Assembly: GCF_000185145.2 (NCBI RefSeq)
Contig: NZ_GL833119.1
Location: forward strand, 1,170,668 to 1,234,667
Length of the DNA stretch: 64,000 nucleotides
DNA from: Hoylesella oralis ATCC 33269
GTDB lineage: Bacteria; Bacteroidota; Bacteroidia; Bacteroidales; Bacteroidaceae
Reading direction: 5' to 3'
The notes under the pieces were generated by a model. The model searched no databases, was not told where the DNA came from, and saw only the letters and a program-made list of their open reading frames with translations. The translations under genes were made by a program, and so were the position numbers. Positions 17,355 to 26,884 of the stretch are shown piece by piece; the stretch's first letter is position 1, and each line of letters begins with the position of its first letter.

Positions 17355-18446
17355 ATGAAAATTTGGGCTATTCTGTTTTTTCTGCTGCCTCTTGTCGGGG
17401 TAGCGTATGTTTTGTGGCATGTGTGGCACTTGTTGCCGTTGACAATACCTTATAAAGTAACGATTGTGGGGGCAATGCTGCTGTCGGTAGCACTGCTTTT
17501 CGTCTCATTTTTGGCCAATATCGAGAATTGGCACATATCTGTTGCCACTTTCGTATATGAGGTGGGCACGTCGTCGCTTTTTATCCTTTTTTACATGGTC
17601 ATGCTGTTTCTGTTGCTCGATTTGGGGCGGCTTGTGCATCTTGTGCCGTCCTCGTTCTTGCATAACAGCGTACACGGAAGCATTTTCGTGGGTGTACTCA
17701 TCACGATTATCTTCGTGTATGGCAATCTTAATTATCGTAATAAAGTGCGCATGCCCATTGTACTGAAAACAGAGAAAGCGCTGCCGAAACCCATGAAGAT
17801 AGTGATGATGAGCGATCTGCACCTCGGGTATCACAATCGCAGGGCGGAGTTTATGCGGTGGGTTGATATGGTTAATGCCGAACATGCCGACCTTATATTG
17901 ATCGGGGGCGATATTATCGACCGCTACATGCGCCCGCTCATAGAGGAGAATGTGGCGCAAGAGTTTCATCGGCTCAATGCACCTGTTTACGCCTGCTTGG
18001 GCAATCACGAGTATTATGCGGGAAATACACAGGCACAGAAGTTCTATCACGATGCCGGCATTCATCTGCTTGTAGACAGTGTGGTTGTGGTTAACGGCAT
18101 TAATATCGTGGGGCGCGACGATCGTACCAACGTGCATCGTAAATCGTTAAAAGACCTCATGGCAGCCGTAGACCACTCACGTTACACTATCGTGCTCGAC
18201 CATCAGCCTTATCATTTGGAGGATGCCGAGCGACAAGGTACAGATTTTCAGTTGAGCGGGCATACGCACTATGGGCAGGTGTGGCCCATCTCGTGGATCG
18301 AAGATGCTATATACGAAGACGCTTATGGGCCGTTACAAAAGGGGCGGACGCAATATTTCGTGACGAGCGGCATAGGCATTTGGGGCGGTAAGTTCCGTAT
18401 CGGCACGCAGTCGGAATACCTTGTGGCATCGCTCAGAAATGAATGA
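17355..18446 (+). CDS. membrane-anchored metallophosphoesterase
   Basis: 363 residues. About four hydrophobic segments occupy residues 1-135, followed by a calcineurin-like phosphoesterase domain with the full metal-binding set: 'SDLHLGYHN', 'GGDIIDR', 'GNHEYY', a histidine in 'VLDHQPYH', and 'SGHTHYGQVWP'. Family members with this layout (YkuE/YaeI-like) hydrolyse phosphate esters, including lipid-linked ones; the substrate here is unknown. It stands alone, with its own promoter, just left of the CRISPR region. Confidence 0.88.
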   Translation: MKIWAILFFLLPLVGVAYVLWHVWHLLPLTIPYKVTIVGAMLLSVALLFVSFLANIENWHISVATFVYEVGTSSLFILFYMVMLFLLLDLGRLVHLVPSSFLHNSVHGSIFVGVLITIIFVYGNLNYRNKVRMPIVLKTEKALPKPMKIVMMSDLHLGYHNRRAEFMRWVDMVNAEHADLILIGGDIIDRYMRPLIEENVAQEFHRLNAPVYACLGNHEYYAGNTQAQKFYHDAGIHLLVDSVVVVNGINIVGRDDRTNVHRKSLKDLMAAVDHSRYTIVLDHQPYHLEDAERQGTDFQLSGHTHYGQVWPISWIEDAIYEDAYGPLQKGRTQYFVTSGIGIWGGKFRIGTQSEYLVASLRNE

Positions 18447-18467
18447 AATCTTTAAAAAGTAAAACTG

Positions 18468-18982
18468 TTCTTGTTCTTTTTGTGCTATTTGATTTGCCAA
18501 ATTACGAGCTTTTGCCTCTGCAATCATCTGCCGACAATATGCCTCGCTGTTTTTGACAAGAGCGTCATACCATTCAGATACCTTTGAAAAGTATCCCATC
18601 GTCTCGCCGTAGGTGTCGTTCATTTCCTCGACGATTTTCTTTTCCTGCTGTTTTGTGCCGTGGAAATCCTTTAATTTAGCGATATTGATCTCAAGCGCAG
18701 CCCTTGCCTGTTTAACGGACTCCGTCTCGGTGTTATTGGCCGTGGCGTAGTCTTTCATTGTGGTTTCGGCCTTTTTCATTTCTGCAGTAGCATTCCCCGC
18801 TTTGTCGGAAAATGCCGATATAATAGCTGATACAGCCATTATAGCCAATCCTACACTAGTAACAGTCATCAGCCCCATAATAGCTACATGCATTGCCACC
18901 GCCTGAACAACAACCCCTTTGGCTCCGAAAGACCATGCAATTTGCATATGTACTCGTGTAATTCGTTGTACGCATTTTACCC
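18468..18982 (-). pseudogene. phage tail tape-measure protein fragment
   Basis: The minus-strand frame is open without a stop from the edge of the first CRISPR repeat (18982) down to the metallophosphoesterase end. It reads as the middle of a tail tape-measure protein: a hydrophobic Ala/Val/Ile/Met stretch (VAIMGLMTVTSVGLAIMAVS) followed by long charged helices (MKKAETTMKDYATANN..., KLKDFHGTKQQEKKIVEEMND, SEAYCRQMIAEAKARNLANQIAQKEQEQ). Tape-measure proteins are usually far longer; both ends are missing, and after about 18468 the frame turns into antisense of the neighbour gene. No other phage genes are nearby. The family call is by composition and pattern, not by search. Confidence 0.6.
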
Positions 18983-21100
18983 GTTGTGATTTGCTTTAAA
19001 ATTAGTATCTTTGCAATATTGGAAACATCTTTCATATCTCATTCAATTAAAAGCCCAACGTTGTGATTTGCTTTAAAATTAGTATCTTTGCAATATTGGA
19101 AACATCTTCCCACGTGTTCATCCAATCGTCCCACTCGTTGTGATTTGCTTTAAAATTAGTATCTTTGCAATATTGGAAACATCATCTTTGTCTTAGCCTT
19201 AATACGTGTTTATGTTGTGATTTGCTTTAAAATTAGTATCTTTGCAATATTGGAAACATCATATTCGCAATTATTCCAAGTACGATAAAGTTGTGATTTG
19301 CTTTAAAATTAGTATCTTTGCAATATTGGAAACATCTGTATCTCTTGATGATTATGTTTGTTTTATGTTGTGATTTGCTTTAAAATTACTATCTTTGCAA
19401 TATTGGAAACATCTGTTATCCTGTGTGCGTCTTTTTATCTCCTGTTGTGATTTGCTTTAAAATTACTATCTTTGCAATATTGGAAACATCGAATTAAAAA
19501 GTAAGATTATAGCGCGAAAGTTGTGATTTGCTTTAAAATTACTATCTTTGCAATATTGGAAACATCGAATTAAAAAGTAAGATTATAGCGCGAAAGTTGT
19601 GATTTGCTTTAAAATTACTATCTTTGCAATATTGGAAACATCGAAGTCCGGCAAAGGTGAAAAATCGATGCAGTTGTGATTTGCTTTAAAATTACTATCT
19701 TTGCAATATTGGAAACATCGGATGCCCTCCAGGCGTTGATAAAGCCTTAGTTGTGATTTGCTTTAAAATTACTATCTTTGCAATATTGGAAACATCATAT
19801 GACGATCATGAGACCATGGTAAAGGTGTTGTGATTTGCTTTAAAATTACTATCTTTGCAATATTGGAAACATCAGGATTACCAACATTTAAATCCCAAAA
19901 CAGTTGTGATTTGCTTTAAAATTACTATCTTTGCAATATCGGAAACATCGTCGCAATGCTTATAAACAAGGGCTTTATAGTTGTGATTTGCTTTAAAATT
20001 ACTATCTTTGCAATATCGGAAACATCGGAGTGCTGGCGGTTTTAATTGGTCATATGTTGTGATTTGCTTTAAAATTACTATCTTTGCAATATCGGAAACA
20101 TCTTTACAGGCCGCGCGTATTACGGCAGCCGTGTTGTGATTTGCTTTAAAATTACTATCTTTGCAATATCGGAAACATCAAGCTGCTGAATAGGGTAAAA
20201 GAACTAATAGTTGTGATTTGCTTTAAAATTACTATCTTTGCAATATCGGAAACATCACCGCTTATAAATATATTACCGATTGCAAGTTGTGATTTGCTTT
20301 AAAATTACTATCTTTGCAATATCGGAAACATCATTATCGGTTTTTATCCGCGCAACATCAGGTTGTGATTTGCTTTAAAATTACTATCTTTGCAATATCG
20401 GAAACATCCGCCGCTTCAATACGAAGAAGGCAATGGAGTTGTGATTTGCTTTAAAATTACTATCTTTGCAATATCGGAAACATCCTTTATTGAATATCAA
20501 CGAATTGTGTTTCAGTTGTGATTTGCTTTAAAATTACTATCTTTGCAATATCGGAAACATCGATGGTATCTCAATATATATAGGTGTATCGGTTGTGATT
20601 TGCTTTAAAATTACTATCTTTGCAATATCGGAAACATCTCTTCGGAGAAAGCGAATAGCGCGTGAGGTGTTGTGATTTGCTTTAAAATTACTATCTTTGC
20701 AATATCGGAAACATCTTTTATTGGCCACGGTGACGGCCACACGCTGTTGTGATTTGCTTTAAAATTACTATCTTTGCAATATCGGAAACATCAATGGTTA
20801 CATAGAAGTAAGGGGAGAACTAGTTGTGATTTGCTTTAAAATTACTATCTTTGCAATATCGGAAACATCCCAATGAAAGCTGCAATTTCACCGAGGGTTG
20901 TTGTGATTTGCTTTAAAATTACTATCTTTGCAATATCGGAAACATCTATCGAGGAGTTCGGGCACAGCGATGATGTGTTGTGATTTGCTTTAAAATTACT
21001 ATCTTTGCAATATCGGAAACATCAATTAGTACGCAAAATGCTTGGGCAATTGAGTTGTGATTTGCTTTAAAATTACTATCTTTGCAATATCGGAAACATC
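18983..21100 (+). CRISPR. type II-C CRISPR array, 28 repeats of 47 nt, 27 spacers
   Basis: Repeats of 47 nt start at 18983, 19060, 19137, 19214, 19290 and so on to 21054; spacers are 29-30 nt. Each repeat begins GTTGTGATTTGC and ends GGAAACATC. Three versions occur in blocks: repeats 1-5 have G at position 23 and T at 38; repeats 6-12 have C at 23 and T at 38; repeats 13-28 have C at both. Spacers 7 and 8 are identical. There is no degenerate last repeat at either end. The 47-nt length and sequence match the class of repeats known from Bacteroidota II-C loci. The anti-repeat upstream of cas9 confirms the transcribed strand as plus. Confidence 0.97.
18984..21084 (+). promoter_or_regulatory. 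promoter elements inside every CRISPR repeat
   Basis: In each repeat, TTG at repeat positions 2-4, a 19-nt spacer and TATCTTTG at positions 24-31 form a full Bacteroidota promoter on the plus strand. Transcription would start at about repeat position 36-39, so each RNA would carry about 10 nt of repeat, the spacer, and the next repeat. Neither of the two repeat variants touches these elements. Activity is inferred; in Neisseria II-C arrays repeat-borne promoters are established. Confidence 0.65.
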
Positions 21101-21174
21101 AGGAGTTACATAATATTGTGTGATTCAATGTTTTATAACGATATTGGAAAAAGAAAAAATGATGTTTCTTAGGG

Positions 21175-21209
21175 AGCGAATTCCATATTTTAAATGGAAT
21201 TCGCTTTTG
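21175..21209. terminator. hairpin between CRISPR array and cas2
   Basis: A perfect 12-bp stem (AGCGAATTCCAT with ATGGAATTCGCT) with a 7-nt loop is followed by TTTT on the plus strand, 75 nt past the last repeat and 3 nt from the cas2 stop. It can end rightward array transcripts and perhaps leftward cas transcripts, which converge here. Confidence 0.75.
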
Positions 21210-21211
21210 TA

Positions 21212-22479
<1,268 letters not shown>

Positions 22480-22491
22480 ACTGCAATAGAT

Positions 22492-25400
22492 TTATTTATA
22501 TTCGCCAACATCTACAATTCTTCCCAAATGATCGATACGTACTTTAACCGCACCTGTCAGATTATTTACTGCAGTTATACGTTTCCACGTTATATCTTTA
22601 AGCTGAAGGTTTGTATCAACATTCGTTTCAAGATGATGTCTAAAGACATAATAATAATGACTGAGTTTCTGAACTCTAAACAAATTCGGGCTTATCAATG
22701 CATAATTCTTTTCGTCTTTAAGGCTGATTTCAGATGGATTGAACCCCGTATTTGGATTAGGGAATACAAAATATTCATTCTGTTTCATGGAGAATAAAAA
22801 CTTCCAATCTTTTTCAGAATTATAGTTTCTATCCACAATCGGCAAGTTCTGAATAGCTCTTGCCGTTGCTTCATAGAACGAAACGATATGTTCTTGCAGG
22901 TTTCCATCTTTATCTCGGAAGATAGCAACATGATGGTTATTACCGGTGTTCACATAATCATTCGCTACAGGATAGCCATTATTTCCGATAATAGTCTTAC
23001 CGTGAATATCCTTTTTCACTCTGATTGCCGTTCCTTTTGCAATGCCTCGTATCTTAACACTTTTAATTGCAATTCCTTTATCTCTGTTGAACCATATCGG
23101 ATTTTCATCAAGATTAGAGAATGCTTTCGATGCTTCACCGCCGAATTCATTCAATCTTTCTTGAAGAATACGGCGTATTTTAGAGTCGATAACCTTATCT
23201 ATTTTAATATCCGGTGTGATGGCTTTTCTGATTGTAAATACATCTTCAAAGAACACGATTTTCACTTTCTCGGGCACATGTTTTGTATGCGAACCATTCA
23301 ACCATATAGGGTGTTTCGATATATTTTGGAATGCTTTCTTTATATTGCCTCCGTATTCGGACAGTCTTTGCATCAACGCTTCCCTGATTTTCTTGTCGGC
23401 AACTTTCGCAATGAGTTCTTCTGTCAGTTTTGTGCCGACTTTTATCTCTTCTGTCTTGTAGGTTCTTATCTTGCCATATACAGTTTCAAGATGCAATTGC
23501 CCACGTGGAGTGAGCTGTACTTTTCTATTGGTACCACTCTTAGATTTCGTCTTATTTACATTCTTTGTAACGACCTTATTTTTTGCTTTAATAGAAATAA
23601 GAATATTACTTAAATGCTCTTTTGCCTGTTTCCTGAATATCTTGGGATCGATAGGAGGAATAAAAACAAGCTTGTTGTTCTCTCTTTCCAGTTCTTTTTG
23701 TTCTATTCCGTAGATCGAACCACCCCTGTTACTCCGCGCATTCAGATTATTCAAATACTGAATAAAGCTCGGTTTGGTAAATGCTATAGTGAGTGCATCC
23801 ATAGCATGATGCCGATGATCGTTTCGTTTTGTCCAATCTTTGATGTGCCGTACAGTATTCCCGTCTTTGTCTTTATATTCTTCTGTCAAACCTAATTTAT
23901 CATATTTTTCCCAATTAAGTTCTTTCATAACATTCACCAGTTTCCAGTCTTCGCGCAGTCTATTGGTAATAGAGCCGGTGGTAGCAGTTACTGTAGGAAC
24001 GATTTCCCGCAACAGTTCATGTGCCTTTTTGGCGATATATTGCGAATCGTTCAAGTCTCTATTAAGAAAGTCAGACGGGATATCCGCCTCTCGCATAAGC
24101 AACTTTCTGCATTTGGTACCCGCTTGTTCATTGTTTTTCTTGAACTCTTCTACACGTTGTTCATACTTATAAAGGCCTTCTTCTCCATATTTCGACAATA
24201 CAAAATCATATGCCGTCTGGTTACCTTTTTCGATATTGATGTCTCGAAGTTCGAGTGTTTTGTTTGAATACGAATCGTCGAACAGTCTTGCCTTGGGGAT
24301 GATATGTTCGATATCGAACTTTTTACTGAATAAATCCTCACGTGGAATGTAAGTATTAGAGTATAAAGTCTTATATCCGTTGGGCTTTAATTCTTCGTAA
24401 AGTCGGTAACGAATGATATCGTTCCGCGTAACATGTTGTATTTTAAACTCTTGTTCGAGTATTCCCTTTATGCGTTCTGTCTCTTTCGTTGCTTTGCTGA
24501 TGGCAAACGACATATCTTCTCTTTCGGGCTTGCTCTTTTTGAGTTCGCGCGCCATTTCTATTCTTATTTCGTCTATGTTGCTATAAGTGTCGATAACAGA
24601 GTTTACGACATTTACCATTTGGTTCAATATCTTTTCGACAATCGGATTACGTAAACTGTTACGTTTTATTTCGTCTAAATGCGTCTTATAGTTCTTCTTA
24701 TTGATTTCTTCTTTTGTCAGAGAACTTGCAGAATGTCTATATCCCGCCTTGCTACACGCTTCGCTGTATTCATATCCGTCCTGCATGTAAGGAAGAATTT
24801 TGCGCATTGCTTTCGAACTTAGGTTACCGTAATCGGGTATAAACGATATATTGGCCAGTATGCGGGCATATTCCGGTTCGAAACCGCACAGCTCTTGAAT
24901 TCTCTTTACCAATGCTTCGATGCCGGTTTTCGATTGGTCTCCCGCATACGAATAGAGCAAATGCCACAAACGATAAGCAGGTTGCCTCTCGAATTCTTTA
25001 TCGTGCAGGCTCGCATCGAAGTGCAGGAAAGCCGTCTTGTAGCCCAGCCCACCGAAAATTTCTTCTACGGTTTTCTCTGCTTCTTCTGCCGGCATGGCTT
25101 GGAAGTCGAACTCTCCGTTTCCGGTCAAACTGATAATATCTTGAAACGCCCTATAAAGGTTTGCCATTGTAACGTTGCCGCTGATGACTTTATAATTAAG
25201 GTCTAACTCTTTATAATTCTCAAACAAGAGTTTCAAAGCGTCTTTCTTTTTGAGCTCTTTTTTGATGCTTAACTCTTTAAAAAGCGTCAGTTTCTCTTCC
25301 TCGTTCAGATATCTGCACGCCGTGTTCATATCTTCATCCGAGAATAGCGACGGCTCCTCATCTTTTTTCCTTTTGGCTTTTCTTCGGCTATTCAGCGGAC

Positions 25401-26667
25401 TCACTTGCAGATTATTCAGTACCTGCCATATCTTGAACTCCTGAAACAGCGGCGAAGATTTGGGGCATGTTTTGCTTCCGATGGTTATTTTGCGCAGTTT
25501 TCCTTCGGGTGTCTTCACCTCGATTTCCTCATGTTCCAGCTCGCAGTAGTTAATAAGCCATTTACAACTCTTCAGCCCGCGTTGGTAAAAGATAATGTCT
25601 TTTACTTCTTTTTTCAGTTCCGGTGTCAGCTCTTTATGGTACGTAGCCTGACTATTCCATATATCATTGAATTCGTCTTCGTAATCTTGTCGATAGAATA
25701 TGATATTTTTGAGTCCGGCATTCGGGTTTTCTTCTAATCTCTGCATCAGATATTGCCCGATTGTCTGATGGTTGAAATACAACAATTTGCTGCGATCGCT
25801 GATCATGCTTAGGCGTTGACTCGAACCGTTTACCTCGCCATTGATGCTGCAGATTACATATGCAACTTCGTCTATCGTAAGTTGTTTGCGCAGTGCATCC
25901 GTGCGCCATGTAAGTTCCTGCAGGCGCTTGTCTTTGCCGGCTATTTTGGCTGTCGACACCTTATACTTTGCATAGAAGATAGCCGACGACTGTGTGCGGC
26001 TCTTACCTTTCAGGTCTTCTTTTAATGCGTTGCATAGAATTTCCGGATAGAATGTGCGCTGAAAATCCCAAATGCGTTCCAATTCGGCTTTCAAGTCGGA
26101 TAGGTAGAAGTCCGGACGAGTCTTTTTCCCTTTCTTGAACAGTCGCAGCAGATACTCTCCCGGGGTTATCTGTTCGTTATAGAGAAGTTTGGCCACGTCC
26201 ATACCGTCTACCAGTGTGCCTTCGTCATCCGTATTCAATTTGCGACTGCTCTTATATCCGCGCTTCTTATTGATCATGAACAGCACGCGTACAAAGTCGT
26301 CCAAAGCTATCTTCTCGCATACGGCTTTGGCCCTGTTACTATAAGTTTTAAATATTATGCTGTTATTTGTTTCGCATAAAGGTGTTTCATCTGTCATCAG
26401 TCCATGCCGTTTCAGGCAGTCGGCAAGAGCCTCTCTCCGCAGTTTAAACCGTTGCAGATTTCGCCGTGCACTGCGGCATTTCGTGCGGTCGGCATTGGTA
26501 GTAATATCTTTTCCCTTTTCGAAATTCGACTTTTCATCTACCGTCAGAGGGTTTACCCTTACACCTAAACGAATAATAGACGACAGTTCTTCATTGTTTT
26601 CTTTTTCATTGACGAGAGCCCACCCAATGCTTGTGGTGCCAAGATCAAGGCCGAGTATTTTTTTCAT
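22492..26667 (-). CDS. cas9: CRISPR effector nuclease Cas9 (type II-C, large)
   Basis: 1391 residues. RuvC-I 'ILGLDLGTTSIGW' puts the catalytic aspartate at residue 8; an arginine-rich bridge helix (CRSARRNLQRFKLRR) follows near residue 65. RuvC-II 'IRIEMAREL' gives E704; the HNH motif 'FDIEHIIPKARLF' gives H788 with N802 following; RuvC-III 'HHAMDALTIAF' gives D957. All catalytic residues are intact, so the protein should cut both strands. About 430 residues follow RuvC-III, forming the wedge and PAM-interacting region, with a tandem copy of a module near residues 1088 and 1158. Much longer than the compact Neisseria-type Cas9, as usual for Bacteroidota. Operon: cas9-cas1-cas2. Confidence 0.97.
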   Translation of the reverse strand: MKKILGLDLGTTSIGWALVNEKENNEELSSIIRLGVRVNPLTVDEKSNFEKGKDITTNADRTKCRSARRNLQRFKLRREALADCLKRHGLMTDETPLCETNNSIIFKTYSNRAKAVCEKIALDDFVRVLFMINKKRGYKSSRKLNTDDEGTLVDGMDVAKLLYNEQITPGEYLLRLFKKGKKTRPDFYLSDLKAELERIWDFQRTFYPEILCNALKEDLKGKSRTQSSAIFYAKYKVSTAKIAGKDKRLQELTWRTDALRKQLTIDEVAYVICSINGEVNGSSQRLSMISDRSKLLYFNHQTIGQYLMQRLEENPNAGLKNIIFYRQDYEDEFNDIWNSQATYHKELTPELKKEVKDIIFYQRGLKSCKWLINYCELEHEEIEVKTPEGKLRKITIGSKTCPKSSPLFQEFKIWQVLNNLQVSPLNSRRKAKRKKDEEPSLFSDEDMNTACRYLNEEEKLTLFKELSIKKELKKKDALKLLFENYKELDLNYKVISGNVTMANLYRAFQDIISLTGNGEFDFQAMPAEEAEKTVEEIFGGLGYKTAFLHFDASLHDKEFERQPAYRLWHLLYSYAGDQSKTGIEALVKRIQELCGFEPEYARILANISFIPDYGNLSSKAMRKILPYMQDGYEYSEACSKAGYRHSASSLTKEEINKKNYKTHLDEIKRNSLRNPIVEKILNQMVNVVNSVIDTYSNIDEIRIEMARELKKSKPEREDMSFAISKATKETERIKGILEQEFKIQHVTRNDIIRYRLYEELKPNGYKTLYSNTYIPREDLFSKKFDIEHIIPKARLFDDSYSNKTLELRDINIEKGNQTAYDFVLSKYGEEGLYKYEQRVEEFKKNNEQAGTKCRKLLMREADIPSDFLNRDLNDSQYIAKKAHELLREIVPTVTATTGSITNRLREDWKLVNVMKELNWEKYDKLGLTEEYKDKDGNTVRHIKDWTKRNDHRHHAMDALTIAFTKPSFIQYLNNLNARSNRGGSIYGIEQKELERENNKLVFIPPIDPKIFRKQAKEHLSNILISIKAKNKVVTKNVNKTKSKSGTNRKVQLTPRGQLHLETVYGKIRTYKTEEIKVGTKLTEELIAKVADKKIREALMQRLSEYGGNIKKAFQNISKHPIWLNGSHTKHVPEKVKIVFFEDVFTIRKAITPDIKIDKVIDSKIRRILQERLNEFGGEASKAFSNLDENPIWFNRDKGIAIKSVKIRGIAKGTAIRVKKDIHGKTIIGNNGYPVANDYVNTGNNHHVAIFRDKDGNLQEHIVSFYEATARAIQNLPIVDRNYNSEKDWKFLFSMKQNEYFVFPNPNTGFNPSEISLKDEKNYALISPNLFRVQKLSHYYYVFRHHLETNVDTNLQLKDITWKRITAVNNLTGAVKVRIDHLGRIVDVGEYK

Positions 26668-26693
26668 GATGGTATAATATTAGTATTATTTTA

Positions 26694-26701
26694 CAAAAAT
26701 A
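26694..26701 (-). promoter_or_regulatory. -7 element for cas9 operon
   Basis: TATTTTTG on the minus strand, 27 nt upstream of the cas9 ATG. No clear -33 element at the usual spacing. Confidence 0.5.
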
Positions 26702-26721
26702 TGAAAAATATTCGGAAATGT

Positions 26722-26753
26722 TTTGCCGATATACAAATAAAACTGTATTTTTG
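26722..26753 (+). promoter_or_regulatory. tracrRNA promoter
   Basis: TTTG at 26722-26725, exactly 20 nt, then TATTTTTG at 26746-26753. It points away from cas9 and places the start just before the anti-repeat. Confidence 0.8.
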
Positions 26754-26758
26754 TATTA

Positions 26759-26840
26759 CTAATTTTAGCAAATCACAATAAGGATTATTCCGTTGTGAAA
26801 ACATTAGGTTTGTCCATCGTCCTTAACGGTGGACTTTTTT
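26759..26840 (+). ncRNA. tracrRNA of the II-C CRISPR system
   Basis: The anti-repeat lies at 26760-26779. GCAAATCACAA (26768-26778) pairs perfectly with repeat positions 2-12, and TAATTTTA (26760-26767) with repeat positions 15-22, leaving a 2-nt bulge in the crRNA. After ATAAGG, a GGA-TTAT-TCC mini-hairpin is followed by a linker and an 8-bp terminator stem (26812-26819 with 26827-26834, one G-T pair) with six T. The length is about 82 nt. ACAATAAGG after the anti-repeat resembles the same stretch in Neisseria tracrRNA. The RNA guides crRNA maturation and Cas9 loading. The exact 5' end is inferred from the promoter. Confidence 0.88.
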
Positions 26841-26884
26841 GTAAACTCTGTTTGTGGGATAAATATAAAACCAACAGGATATTT

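Noticed and set aside
20537..20740. minus-strand open frame within the CRISPR array
   Set aside because: It consists of repeat units read backwards and cannot be a gene.
21101..21174. possible extra degenerate repeat next to cas2
   Set aside because: Only about 11 bases resemble the repeat end, which is too little for a repeat; noted in the findings as part of the flank.
22888..23613. 241-codon plus-strand frame within cas9
   Set aside because: Antisense shadow of cas9, rich in Phe, Cys and Ile as expected for the complement of Lys/Glu-rich coding.
26795..26884. 30-codon N-terminal extension of the SprT-like gene
   Set aside because: It would translate through the tracrRNA body and its terminator; the ATG at 26885 gives a normal start.
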